Source: Microbacterium sp. SL75
GTDB lineage: Bacteria; Actinomycetota; Actinomycetes; Actinomycetales; Microbacteriaceae
DNA: 64,000 bases
Direction of reading: 5' to 3'
Assembly (NCBI RefSeq): GCF_026625865.1
Contig: NZ_CP113067.1
Location: 1,922,001-1,986,000, forward strand
The notes under the pieces: model-generated
The model's database searches: none
What the model was told of the DNA's origin: nothing
The model's input: only the letters and a program-made list of their open reading frames with translations
Shown: positions 16,816 through 24,992 of the stretch, one piece after another
Layout: each line of letters opens with the position of its first letter
Numbering within the stretch: the first letter of the stretch is position 1
Made by a program: the position numbers and the translations under genes

Positions 16816-19087
16816 GGGTCTCCTCCTCGGTGCGCGAAGACGGTGTGCGCGACGACGCTGTGCGCGACGACGGTGTGCGTGACGACGCTGTTCTCGGCGA
16901 CAGGGCGCCCGACGGCGGAGCGCTCGGCGCCGAACCTCTCGCGACCCCGACGAGCACGGGCCCCACACCCGGGTGCTCCGCCACGACGACCGGCGAGGCC
17001 GTGGCGTGAGAGATCGGCGGGGTCGTGGCATCCGGGATCGCCTGCACCCGCACCCGCGTGCGCTTGAACTCGGGCATGGCCGAGGTCGGGTCGACGATGG
17101 CTTCGGTGAGACGGTTGGCGCACTCGTCGCCGGTGTAGTGGAACGGCAAGAAGACGGTGTCGTGGCGGATGTCGGTGGTCACCGTTGCCCGTGCCCGTAC
17201 CTCGCCCCGCTCGTTCGACACGGCGACCAGCGCACCCTCGCGGATGCCGAGCCGCGACGCCGTCGCGGGGTGGATCTCGAGCCGCGCCTCGGGGCGGGCG
17301 CCGTTCAGCTCGGCGACGCGGCGGGTCTGGGTGCCCGACTGGTACTGCTGCAGGTAGCGGCCGGTGGTGAGGGTCAGCTCGCCGCCGCGGTCGGTCGGCG
17401 CCGGGGGAGTTGCATCCACCGGCACCAGGCGCGCCCGCCCGTCGGAGTGGGCGAAGCGCTCCGCGAACGGACGGGGAGTGCTCGAAGAGCGATACGGCCA
17501 GTACGCCTCGACGCCGGTGTCGAGCAGGGCGTGCGAGAGGCCGGAGTAGTCGGCGACGCCGCCCTCCGACGCGCGGGCGAGCTCGTCGAACACCTCGGAC
17601 GGATTCACCGACCAGGTGGATGCCGCGCCCAGGCGCCGCGCGATCTCGGCCAGGATCCACAGCTCGCTGCGGGCACCTTCGGGCCCCGGCAGCGCTCGGC
17701 GGCGGCGAATGACGCGGCCCTCGAGCGAGGTCATGGTCCCTTCCTCTTCGGCCCACTGCAGCACGGGCAGCACGATGTCGGCGAGCTCCGCGGTCTCGCT
17801 GAGGAAGAAGTCGCAGACGATCAGGGTGTCGAGGGCGTCGAGCCCCGCCCGCACGGCCTCGACGTCGGGAGCCGAGACGACGACGTTCGATCCGGCGACC
17901 AGCAGCGTCTTCACCGGCCCGCCGAGCTCGGCGAGCAGGGCGGTGGCCGGGATCCCGGCATCCGGAAGCTCATCCGGATCGACGCCCCACACCCCGGCGA
18001 CGTGCCGGCGGGCCTCGGGGTCGCGGATGGAGCGGTAGCCGGGCAGCTGGTCGGCCTTCTGGCCGTGCTCGCGTCCGCCCTGGCCGTTGCCCTGGCCGGT
18101 GAGGGTGCCGTAGCCCGAGCCCTCGCGGCCGACCAGGCCCAGCACGAGCGCGAGGTTGATCGCGGCGGTCGCGGTGGCGGTGCCGTCGACGTGCTGCTCG
18201 ACGCCGCGTCCGGTGAGGATGTAGGCGCGGCCCGCGGCGAGGCGCCGCACGGTGGCCCGCAGCTCGGCGACGGGAACACCGGTGGTGGATGCCGTTCGCT
18301 CCGGCCACCACGCGGAGACGGATCGCCGCACCGCGTCGAAGCCCGTCGTGCGCTCCTCACCATAGGCACGGTCGGCGAGACCCTCGGCGAAGGCGATGTG
18401 CGTGAGGCCGAGCAGCAGGGGCAGGTCGGTTCCGGGTGCGGGCTGCAGGTGGGTGCCGGCGCCGTCTTCGGTGAGTCGCGCGGTGGCCGAGCGGCGCGGG
18501 TCGACGACGATCAGGCCGCCCGCGGCGCGGGCCCCGGTGAGGTGTGCGAGGAACGGCGGCATGGTCGCGGCGACGTTCGAGCCGAGCAGCAGGATGGTCG
18601 AGGCGTCCTCGAGGTCGGTGACCGGGAAAGGCAGCCCCCGATCCATGCCGAATGCGCGATTGGATGCCGCTGCCGCCGACGACATGCAGAACCGGCCGTT
18701 GTAGTCGATGCGCGAGGTGCCGAGCGCGACGCGGGCGAACTTGCCGAGCTGGTACGCCTTCTCGTTGGTGAGTCCGCCGCCGCCGAAGATGGCGTTGGCG
18801 TCGGGTCCGTGGGTGGCCTTCGTGTCGCGGAATGCTGCTGCGACGGCATCCAGAGCCTCAGCCCAGGTGGTTTCGGCGAGGGTGCCGTCGGGTTGCCGGA
18901 GCAGCGGCATCCGGAGTCTGTGGGGGGATGCCAGAAGCTCCGCCGACGTCCAGCCCTTGGCGCAGAGCCCTCCCCGGTTGGTGGGGAAGTCGCGGCCGGC
19001 GACCGTGGTGGACCCCTCGTGGGTCACGGTCATGGCGCACTGCAGCGCGCAGTAGGGGCAGTGGGTGTCGGCGGAGCTCACGGACAT
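16808..19087 (-). CDS. nasA: Assimilatory nitrate reductase, molybdopterin catalytic subunit
   Basis: 759 aa. The N-terminal [4Fe-4S] site is Cys10, Cys13, Cys17 and Cys42 (HCPYCALQC, then GLCAKG). Domains of the molybdopterin oxidoreductase fold follow, with LLLGSNVAATMPPF, GRGVEQHVDGT and the C-terminal molydopterin dinucleotide-binding part (LTLTTGRYLQQYQSGTQTRR). It reduces nitrate to nitrite in the cytoplasm. The last 30 residues are an unusual repeat of SSRTA/SSRTP units produced by a 15-base tandem repeat (about 16820-16900). The start overlaps the narK stop by one base. No BFD domain is fused; the flavoprotein downstream supplies it. Confidence 0.92.
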   Translation of the reverse strand: MSVSSADTHCPYCALQCAMTVTHEGSTTVAGRDFPTNRGGLCAKGWTSAELLASPHRLRMPLLRQPDGTLAETTWAEALDAVAAAFRDTKATHGPDANAIFGGGGLTNEKAYQLGKFARVALGTSRIDYNGRFCMSSAAAASNRAFGMDRGLPFPVTDLEDASTILLLGSNVAATMPPFLAHLTGARAAGGLIVVDPRRSATARLTEDGAGTHLQPAPGTDLPLLLGLTHIAFAEGLADRAYGEERTTGFDAVRRSVSAWWPERTASTTGVPVAELRATVRRLAAGRAYILTGRGVEQHVDGTATATAAINLALVLGLVGREGSGYGTLTGQGNGQGGREHGQKADQLPGYRSIRDPEARRHVAGVWGVDPDELPDAGIPATALLAELGGPVKTLLVAGSNVVVSAPDVEAVRAGLDALDTLIVCDFFLSETAELADIVLPVLQWAEEEGTMTSLEGRVIRRRRALPGPEGARSELWILAEIARRLGAASTWSVNPSEVFDELARASEGGVADYSGLSHALLDTGVEAYWPYRSSSTPRPFAERFAHSDGRARLVPVDATPPAPTDRGGELTLTTGRYLQQYQSGTQTRRVAELNGARPEARLEIHPATASRLGIREGALVAVSNERGEVRARATVTTDIRHDTVFLPFHYTGDECANRLTEAIVDPTSAMPEFKRTRVRVQAIPDATTPPISHATASPVVVAEHPGVGPVLVGVARGSAPSAPPSGALSPRTASSRTPSSRTASSRTPSSRTEEETRV
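16820..16905. repeat. 15-bp tandem repeats inside the nasA 3' end
   Basis: The string gtgcgcgacgacg recurs about every 15 nt, alternating ggt and gct, and encodes SSRTP/SSRTA units at the protein C-terminus. The region is in frame throughout, so unit gain or loss would only change tail length. Confidence 0.75.
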
Positions 19088-20496
19088 CAGATGCGGGTTC
19101 CGCTCTTCTTCGACATGCGCAGGTAGATCCCGGCGGTGAGAGCGAGGAAGGCGACGTACGCGAGGGCGAACCAGCCGAGGGCGGGAGTGTACGAGCCGAA
19201 CGTGGTCTTCGAGAAGCCGAGCAGCTGCGGAATGAAGAACCCGCCGTACGCGCCGATCGCCGAGATGAGACCGAGGGCCGCGGCCGCCTTGCGCTGCGCG
19301 CCGATACCGCTGTCCGAGCGCAGGGCGAAGATGGTCGGGATCATGCGGTAGGTCGAGCCGTTACCCATACCGGCGGCGGCGAACAGCACCAGGAAGCAGA
19401 GCAGGAAGATGGCGAAGTTCTGCATCGGCAGGGTGAGGATGACGCCCAGGATGCCGAGACCCATCACCGTGAATGCGCCCATCGTGATGACGGTGCCGCC
19501 GAAGCGGTCGGCGAGCTTGCCGCCGTAGGGGCGGGCGAGCGAGCCGACGAGCGCGCCCAGGAACGCGAGGGTGACGGTAGCGGTGCCGATCGCGAAGCCC
19601 TTGAAGTCGGGGAACGTGTCGGCGAGCAGCTTCGGGAAGACACCGGCGAAGCCGATGAACGAGCCGAAGGTGCCGACGTAAAGGACGGCCATGATCCACA
19701 GGTGCGGCTCTTTCAGAGCGGCGAGGGATGCCGTGATGTCGGCCTTCGCGCTCGAGAGGTTGTCCATGCGGAGGTAGGCGCCGACCATCGCGACGATGAT
19801 GAGCGGCACCCAGATAAGACCCGCGAGCGGCAGGTTGAGGGTCGCGGCGGCGCCGACCGTGATGACGATGGGGACGACGAACTGCGCGACCGAGGCGCCG
19901 AGGTTTCCGCCGGCGGCGTTGAGCCCGAGGGCGTAGCCCTTCTGCGCCGCCGGGTAGAAGAACGTGATGTTCGCCATCGAACTGGCGAAGTTGCCGCCGC
20001 CGAAGCCAGCGAACGCGGCGATGAGCAGCAGCAAGCCGAAGGGGGTTGCGGGGTTGCTGACCGCGATGGCGAGGCCGATGCTCGGGATGAGCAGCAGGGC
20101 CGCCGAGACGATCGTCCAGTTGCGGCCACCGAAGCGGGGAACCATGAACGTGTAGGGGATGCGCAGCGTCGCGCCGACGAGGCTCGGCATGGAGATGAGC
20201 CAGAAGATTTCACCCGTCGACAACTGGAAGCCGGCGGCCGGCAGCGAGACGACGACGACCGACCACAGCTGCCAGACGACGAAGCCCAGGAACTCGGCGA
20301 AGATCGACCACCGCAGGTTGCGGGAGGCGATGGCCTTGCCCTCGTTGGCCCACTGTGTGGCGTTCTCGGGGTTCCAGTTGTCGATCCAGCGGCCGGGGCG
20401 GTGGACGAGCTGTGCTGCGGCTTCCGCGCTCGCGGCTTCGGCTCGGGTGGTGGGCTGCGCCGGGGTTGTTTCGGGGCGCGGGTCGGTGACGGTCAC
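19087..20496 (-). CDS. narK: Nitrate/nitrite MFS transporter
   Basis: 469 aa with 12 predicted helices. The nitrate-porter signatures are visible in helices 5 and 11: GFGGGNFASSMANITFFYP and GAYGGFFIPQLLGFS, glycine-rich helices conserved in NarK/NasA transporters; an Arg lies in LRIPYTFMVPRFGGRNW. The N-terminal 50 residues are hydrophilic. The GTG at 20496 is preferred because GGAGG lies 5 nt upstream. First gene of the operon narK-nasA-flavoprotein. Candidate GlnR boxes lie upstream. Confidence 0.92.
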   Translation of the reverse strand: MTVTDPRPETTPAQPTTRAEAASAEAAAQLVHRPGRWIDNWNPENATQWANEGKAIASRNLRWSIFAEFLGFVVWQLWSVVVVSLPAAGFQLSTGEIFWLISMPSLVGATLRIPYTFMVPRFGGRNWTIVSAALLLIPSIGLAIAVSNPATPFGLLLLIAAFAGFGGGNFASSMANITFFYPAAQKGYALGLNAAGGNLGASVAQFVVPIVITVGAAATLNLPLAGLIWVPLIIVAMVGAYLRMDNLSSAKADITASLAALKEPHLWIMAVLYVGTFGSFIGFAGVFPKLLADTFPDFKGFAIGTATVTLAFLGALVGSLARPYGGKLADRFGGTVITMGAFTVMGLGILGVILTLPMQNFAIFLLCFLVLFAAAGMGNGSTYRMIPTIFALRSDSGIGAQRKAAAALGLISAIGAYGGFFIPQLLGFSKTTFGSYTPALGWFALAYVAFLALTAGIYLRMSKKSGTRI

Positions 20497-20607
20497 GGGG
20501 TCCTCCGGTGGGCGATGCGGGGGAGGTGCAGCGACCCGCATGGGCGGGACGTGCCGCCAGCGTAGGGAGGGAGCATTACCCGCGACCGCGTCGGGAGGGG
20601 CGGGGAG

Positions 20608-20667
20608 GTAACGGTTGTCTCACCCGCGGTGGGGGTGGGGGAGAGGGGGAGTTTACGTGGGCGTTAC
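20608..20667 (-). promoter_or_regulatory. Candidate GlnR boxes upstream of narK
   Basis: On the minus strand GTAAC-gcccac-GTAAA (20667-20652) has two half-sites 11 nt apart, as in the actinobacterial GlnR consensus gTnAC-n6-GaAAC. A second weaker pair, GTGAG-acaacc-GTTAC (20623-20608), lies 29 nt closer to the gene. Binding is inferred from pattern and operon function only. Confidence 0.4.
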
Positions 20668-20777
20668 ATTGACGATCTGCCCCGCCCCCGGGAGCTGACA
20701 TGCGACCAGCTAGTCGGCCTGGACAAATCGTAGAGGCGGACCTGCCACGGGTGGCCATGAATAATGTCAGCCTGCAC

Positions 20778-22664
20778 CTAATCAGCCATTGACTCAAACG
20801 GTCGTCGCTCGTCCTCGACGTCGGTGCGTATTCCCTGGTCCGCCAACTCCCAAATGGGCCACGAGTGCAATTGCTCATACTGATCGGGGCTTAGTTCGCG
20901 TATTGCTGCGAGGATGTCATCGCCGTCCCCCAACAGAACGGCGAGGCAGGCATCCAGCAACTCTGAGTTCTGCTTGATGTCCCGGAGTGCGCGCTTCCGG
21001 AACGAGTGAATCTCCGCGCGAGTTTCGCTTGACAGTCCGGACTGGCGAGCGGATATCAGCCACCTATTGACGAGATGAGTTGCCTCTGCTCCTTCGCTCT
21101 CAATAAGCCACTCATTCAAAAGTTCGGCGGCTTGCAGTAGTTCGGTGCGTTGCGGGGTTTGAGGATGCTCTGCGGCCTCAATCAGGTGTAGCACCTTGCG
21201 ATTTGCGAGAACATATGCACCTTTTCTGTCTGTGAGACTTGCGTAGGCGCTCACAACGCCGCCCAAGCGCAGATTTAACACAACGGCCAGGTCTTCGGCC
21301 TTCACGCCCTCGTAGACTGTGCCGTCTATCTCGGAGGCCTTCCCTGCCTCATCGCTGGTGAATAATACGAACTTTTCCCGGTTAGCGGGGTCGAAGATGT
21401 CGAAGAATCGCCAATGATTCTCGGATTTTCCGGGAAAGACCATTAAGGCCGCGGTGAAGGATCCTACTTTCAAATCGAAGCGCCCTGGCCCCCCACCCGC
21501 CGCGTATAGCTCCGTCTCAGTGGTTAGCGCCCTGTGCACAAGGATCAATGTCCTCAACTCGGAATCTGACATGGTTGAAAGGTCTACTAGTTCAACTGGG
21601 ATGTGGAGGATCCGCAGCAAGTCTGAAATATCAGATAGTCTCTTGTGTTGCGCGAGTAGTGCGTCTATTTGTTCGGCCGATCGCTCGGCTGGTGGGAGCT
21701 CCCTGCCCCCCAAGAGTAAAGGCTCGCCTTGACTTGCGGAAATGAAAAATTCCAGCCCCCGGATGTCGTCAAGAAGGGCGCCTGATGAGCGAAGTTCGAG
21801 AGTTGCGTTTAGAACCCGATCTTCTCCTCTCAAAGTAATTGTCAAGCCGGGAAGCAGTGTGAGTTTTAGTTGATTTTCATCAAGTTTGATCACGCGTGCG
21901 CTGTCGAACTGAATTCGACCGCACCGGATACTCAATTCTCGCTCATGCTCAATGTATTCTTCTGGTAGGACTGTGAGGTCCATGTCGACAGGGATTGTCA
22001 GGCCGCCGGGTGTGTGGAGGAATACGGCGAAGTCGGCCTCGTTGAGATTTAGATTCGCTGGGCGGGAGAGGTCGAGTCCGTCGAGCGAGTGGATTGTGAG
22101 GCGCGACTCTTCGGTCAGAAGAGAGTCATCAAACCCGAGGCGCATATCCTGCGATTTAGTCTGAAGTGCGTACCAAATAACTCTTTCTATCTCCTGAGGG
22201 CTCTCAGGAAAAGGGCGCAGGGAAATGCTCTTTTCTTTTTGGTCGGCCTTCATTGCGCCAAGAAGCCTGTCGAGCTTGAATGGATTGAGAACCGCGTAGA
22301 ATACTCGTTCGGCACGCGTTTCTGCGTTTATTGCAACATAGAAGTATACGCCGCCGCCATCGTTTCGGAGGAAGCGCAGAACGTCTCGGCTCACAGGGAA
22401 GGTGGTGGACGGTTTCTTGAAGATCTTCTTATTCCGGTGCGCTCGACCTTTAACTTGCACCGTCACTCGACCCGCGAGCGTTGCGTTCGTCTGATGGTTG
22501 TCTTCGTACAGGTCAATATGACCATCTGTTATTGGAGTCTTATCATTGTCGTCGATCTGCGCTTTGAGTCGAGGGCAATGTGCGATCAGTCGTGTGACGG
22601 CGCCCACGCCGAGCAGCTCTGCATCCACCATGACTCCATTGTCGCCCGTATCGGAGCTCATCAT
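20778..22664 (-). CDS. DUF4365 domain protein, putative nuclease, foreign composition
   Basis: About 628 aa. The N-terminal 140 residues have the DUF4365 pattern: DGHIDLY, then about 15 residues on VTVQVKGRA, followed by the FPVSRDVLRFLRN and VYFYVA segments. This D-x-(Q/E)xK arrangement suggests a PD-(D/E)XK nuclease-like fold. The remaining 480 residues are not recognised; no membrane segments, ATPase or helicase motifs are visible. Base composition is close to 45-50% G+C against about 70% nearby, and the GGATGCC heptamer is nearly absent, so it is probably horizontally acquired. Start uncertain: ATGs at 22751, 22664, 22661 and 22631 are all in frame and none has a good ribosome site. A lone anti-phage nuclease is a plausible but unproven role. 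Confidence 0.7.
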   Translation of the reverse strand: MMSSDTGDNGVMVDAELLGVGAVTRLIAHCPRLKAQIDDNDKTPITDGHIDLYEDNHQTNATLAGRVTVQVKGRAHRNKKIFKKPSTTFPVSRDVLRFLRNDGGGVYFYVAINAETRAERVFYAVLNPFKLDRLLGAMKADQKEKSISLRPFPESPQEIERVIWYALQTKSQDMRLGFDDSLLTEESRLTIHSLDGLDLSRPANLNLNEADFAVFLHTPGGLTIPVDMDLTVLPEEYIEHERELSIRCGRIQFDSARVIKLDENQLKLTLLPGLTITLRGEDRVLNATLELRSSGALLDDIRGLEFFISASQGEPLLLGGRELPPAERSAEQIDALLAQHKRLSDISDLLRILHIPVELVDLSTMSDSELRTLILVHRALTTETELYAAGGGPGRFDLKVGSFTAALMVFPGKSENHWRFFDIFDPANREKFVLFTSDEAGKASEIDGTVYEGVKAEDLAVVLNLRLGGVVSAYASLTDRKGAYVLANRKVLHLIEAAEHPQTPQRTELLQAAELLNEWLIESEGAEATHLVNRWLISARQSGLSSETRAEIHSFRKRALRDIKQNSELLDACLAVLLGDGDDILAAIRELSPDQYEQLHSWPIWELADQGIRTDVEDERRPFESMAD

Positions 22665-22816
22665 CGGGAGGTTTCGCTGACGCAAAGTGACAGTGGGCCG
22701 CTCGATGTCAGCGGGTGGGAATCGCCCGCCGCTACGTCGTCTAACGAGCAATCACGAAGCAACCCGCGGCATCCCGTCGCTTCATCTCACTAACTCCTCT
22801 GAAGACAGGCGACGCC

Positions 22817-23073
22817 ATGTCCCGCACGATCTCGTCGACAGTCCACCCGATCCAGTGCTGCATGGCAGCTTCGACCCGTCTGCGTGATTGGGCGGCCTCG
22901 TCATCGACGCGGACGGCTCAACCGCGACGCTCGCGCTCCTGAACGACGCGACGGTGCAGCTGCGTATCGTCGGCCCGGCGGTCGACATTGCGGTGGGGGA
23001 GCCGGTGGCGTACCACCCGGTCGCCGAGCTGCTCAGCGCGTCGGCGGTTCTCACGACCGCGCGCACCGCATAG
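22817..23073 (+). pseudogene. Frameshifted copy of the 85-aa small protein gene
   Basis: Begins ATGTCCCGCACGATCTCG exactly as the intact gene at 27051 and ends with TACCACCCGGTCGC and ACGACCGCGCGC as in that gene. A frame change around 22875-22888 separates the N-terminal part (frame of 22817) from the C-terminal part (frame of 22888, starting LGGLVIDADG). The C-terminal 60 codons remain open, so a TTG-started fragment could in principle be made, but the promoter is also damaged. Confidence 0.8.
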
Positions 23074-23121
23074 CCGAGCGGCCGCCGACGACACGTCAGC
23101 GGCCGCGCGTAAAGAGAGAAC

Positions 23122-23227
23122 TCAGGCGGTCATCGAGGCCGTCGCAGGCCATGGCGCAGTAGCGGCACCTCTCGTTCATGTCGCCGTGCGCGCGGCACTC
23201 GGCGGCGCACGCCTCGCCTACGGTCAG
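23122..23227 (-). pseudogene. 3' remnant of a csp (copper storage protein) gene
   Basis: Matches the last 45 codons of the intact csp gene at 27323-27724, including codons for CAAECRAHGDM and CRYCAMACD, but lacks 29 nt near the 3' end (frameshift) and everything upstream. The break falls at the stop codon of the Bcr/CflA gene, whose TGA (23226-23224) lies inside the remnant sequence. Confidence 0.8.
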
Positions 23228-24471
23228 GCCGGCGCGCCCGCCCTTGAGCGCCGCGTGACCGCGAGGGCTACGGCCGCAATCGCGGCGGCGACGACCATGA
23301 CGACAGCCAGCGGTGCGGCGGTGCCCTCTCCGCCCAAGCTCACCAGCGGCGAGACCACCGCGGCGAGGCCGAACTGCAATGCTCCGAGTACGGCCGAGGC
23401 GCTTCCGGCGATCTGGGGGACGGCGCTGAGTGCCAGGGCGGTGGCGTTTCCGAACACCAGACCCAGCGACCCGACGGCCGTGAACAGCGGCACCGTGAGC
23501 CAGAAAGCCGGCGCGCCGAAGAAGACGAGCAGGGCGAAGGCGACGGCAGATGCGGTTACCAGCGCGATCCCGAGCGTCAAGACGCTCTCGACCGAACGGG
23601 TGGCGGTGAGCTTGGGTGACAGGGCGCTCACGACCACCAGCGCCAGCGCGTTCAGGCCGAAGAGCAGGCCGTAGGCGACCGTGTCGAGTCCGAGCATGTT
23701 CTGGTACAGGAACGGAGACGCCGAGATGTACGCCATCATCACCGCGAAGCCGAAGGCGAATACCGCCGTGTAGCCGATGAAGGTTCGCGACCGGAGTGCC
23801 CGAAGGGGAGACCCGGATGCCACCCGCTCGGCGCGCAGCATGTCGCGGCGGGCGCGCAGATGCGTCTCGCGCACCACCGCGAGCACGGCGACGAGCATGG
23901 CGACCGACAGTCCCAGAACGATCGTCAGCAGGCCGCGCCAGCCGATCGGTCCGGTGAGCAGGCCCCCGAGGAGCGGGGCCACGACCGGGGCGACGCCGCC
24001 GACGATCATCATGAGCGAGAAGGCGCGCGCGGCGGCCTTGCCGGTCGCCAGGTCGGAGATGACCGCGCGACCGATGACCATTCCCGCGGCCCCGCCGAGG
24101 CCCTGGAACAGACGCGCGGCGACGAGGACGGCGACGTTGGGGGCGAACACCGCGACGGCGCTCGCGAGCACGCAGAGGGCGGCACCGACGACGAGCGGCG
24201 GGACGCGACCGAAGCGGTCGGAGAGCGGGCCGAAGACGAGCTGCCCGGCGGTCACGCCGATGAGGAACGCCGTCAGTGTGAGCTGCACGGTCGTGGCCGA
24301 GGTCGCCAGCTCGACGGTCATCTGCGGGAATGCTGGCAGGTAGAGGTCGGTGGCGAAAGGGGCGACGGCGCTCAGAAGCCCGAGCACCAGCAGAAGCGGC
24401 GTCGTGATGCCCTTCGACTGAGGGGAAAGGGATGCCGCCTGGGTGCGGAGGGAACCGGTGTCGATCGTCAT
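23224..24471 (-). CDS. Bcr/CflA family multidrug efflux MFS transporter
   Basis: 415 aa with 12 helices. Features of the Bcr/CflA subfamily: FATDLYLPAFPQM at helix 1, GPLSDRFGRVPPL (motif A), and ARLFQGLGGAAGMVIGRAVI (motif C region). Probably exports drugs such as bicyclomycin or related compounds by proton antiport. The ATG at 24471 directly abuts a perfect palindrome recognised as the probable operator of the divergent MarR gene. The C-terminus (RRSRAGAPA) runs into the decayed duplicated sequence, so the 3' end may have been formed by the rearrangement. Confidence 0.88.
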   Translation of the reverse strand: MTIDTGSLRTQAASLSPQSKGITTPLLLVLGLLSAVAPFATDLYLPAFPQMTVELATSATTVQLTLTAFLIGVTAGQLVFGPLSDRFGRVPPLVVGAALCVLASAVAVFAPNVAVLVAARLFQGLGGAAGMVIGRAVISDLATGKAAARAFSLMMIVGGVAPVVAPLLGGLLTGPIGWRGLLTIVLGLSVAMLVAVLAVVRETHLRARRDMLRAERVASGSPLRALRSRTFIGYTAVFAFGFAVMMAYISASPFLYQNMLGLDTVAYGLLFGLNALALVVVSALSPKLTATRSVESVLTLGIALVTASAVAFALLVFFGAPAFWLTVPLFTAVGSLGLVFGNATALALSAVPQIAGSASAVLGALQFGLAAVVSPLVSLGGEGTAAPLAVVMVVAAAIAAVALAVTRRSRAGAPA

Positions 24472-24489
24472 GGTTATGAAAGCATAACC
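24472..24489. promoter_or_regulatory. Probable MarR operator
   Basis: Perfect palindrome GGTTATG-aaag-CATAACC between the divergent Bcr/CflA and MarR genes. It overlaps the -35 region of the MarR promoter (-10 TACAGT at 24505-24510) and abuts the exporter start, so one bound dimer could repress both. Confidence 0.7.
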
Positions 24490-24516
24490 GATTAGTGCGG
24501 CTGTTACAGTCGAGCC

Positions 24517-24981
24517 GTGCCCCCCTCGGTCTCTGACGGTGCTCTCGCAGAGCTCGCCGACGTCGTGATGCGCGTCGCGCGCGAGATCGATCCGAAGGCT
24601 CCTCAGGCGCCCGACATCGTGACGCTCACCGGCACGGAAGCCCTGGTCATGAGATGGGTGCACCACAATCCCGGCGCCTCACCGAGCGCCGTCGCCAAAG
24701 CGACGGCGTTGCAGCGCAGCAACTGCAGCGTCGCGCTGCGCTCGCTGGTTGCGAAGGGCCTGATCGAGCGTCAGACCGCCCCGGATGACGCTCGAGTGAC
24801 GCGTCTGCATCCCACCGCTCTGGCGGAGAAAAGCGTGCAGAAGCTTCATGCGTATTGGGCGGACCGCTTGCGAGAGGCGCTCGGCGGCGATGAAGCCGGA
24901 GTGCAGGCGGCGGCTGCCCTGCTCGCCCGCATAGAGGGGGGACTCCGCCACGGTGACGACCTTCCTCCGGCGTCCCGCTGA
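24517..24981 (+). CDS. MarR family transcriptional regulator
   Basis: 154 aa. Winged helix with SPSAVAKATALQRSNCSVAL as the recognition helix region (about residues 53-72) and the wing GLIERQTAPDDARVTRLHPT (about 81-100), carrying the conserved Asp-Asp-Arg. The C-terminal helix mediates dimerisation. GTG start 6 nt after TACAGT, so probably leaderless. It is divergent from the Bcr/CflA exporter, which it most likely represses in a drug-responsive way, as is usual for this arrangement. Confidence 0.88.
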   Translation: MPPSVSDGALAELADVVMRVAREIDPKAPQAPDIVTLTGTEALVMRWVHHNPGASPSAVAKATALQRSNCSVALRSLVAKGLIERQTAPDDARVTRLHPTALAEKSVQKLHAYWADRLREALGGDEAGVQAAAALLARIEGGLRHGDDLPPASR

Positions 24982-24992
24982 GGGCCGGCCCG

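Larger units (their letters stand above)
22768..23227. repeat. Decayed direct repeat of the 27.0-27.44 kb region
   Basis: Sequence from gcggcatcccgtcgcttc to the end of the csp remnant is a diverged copy of 27000-27440, in the same orientation. Together the two copies bracket the Bcr/CflA-MarR-EamA-LysR block. The -10-like TAGCTT of the intact copy is TCGCTT here. Confidence 0.8.

Noticed and set aside
20497..23227. Insertion sequence or integrase accounting for the AT-rich gene
   Set aside because: No transposase, integrase, tRNA gene or terminal inverted repeats were found on either side.
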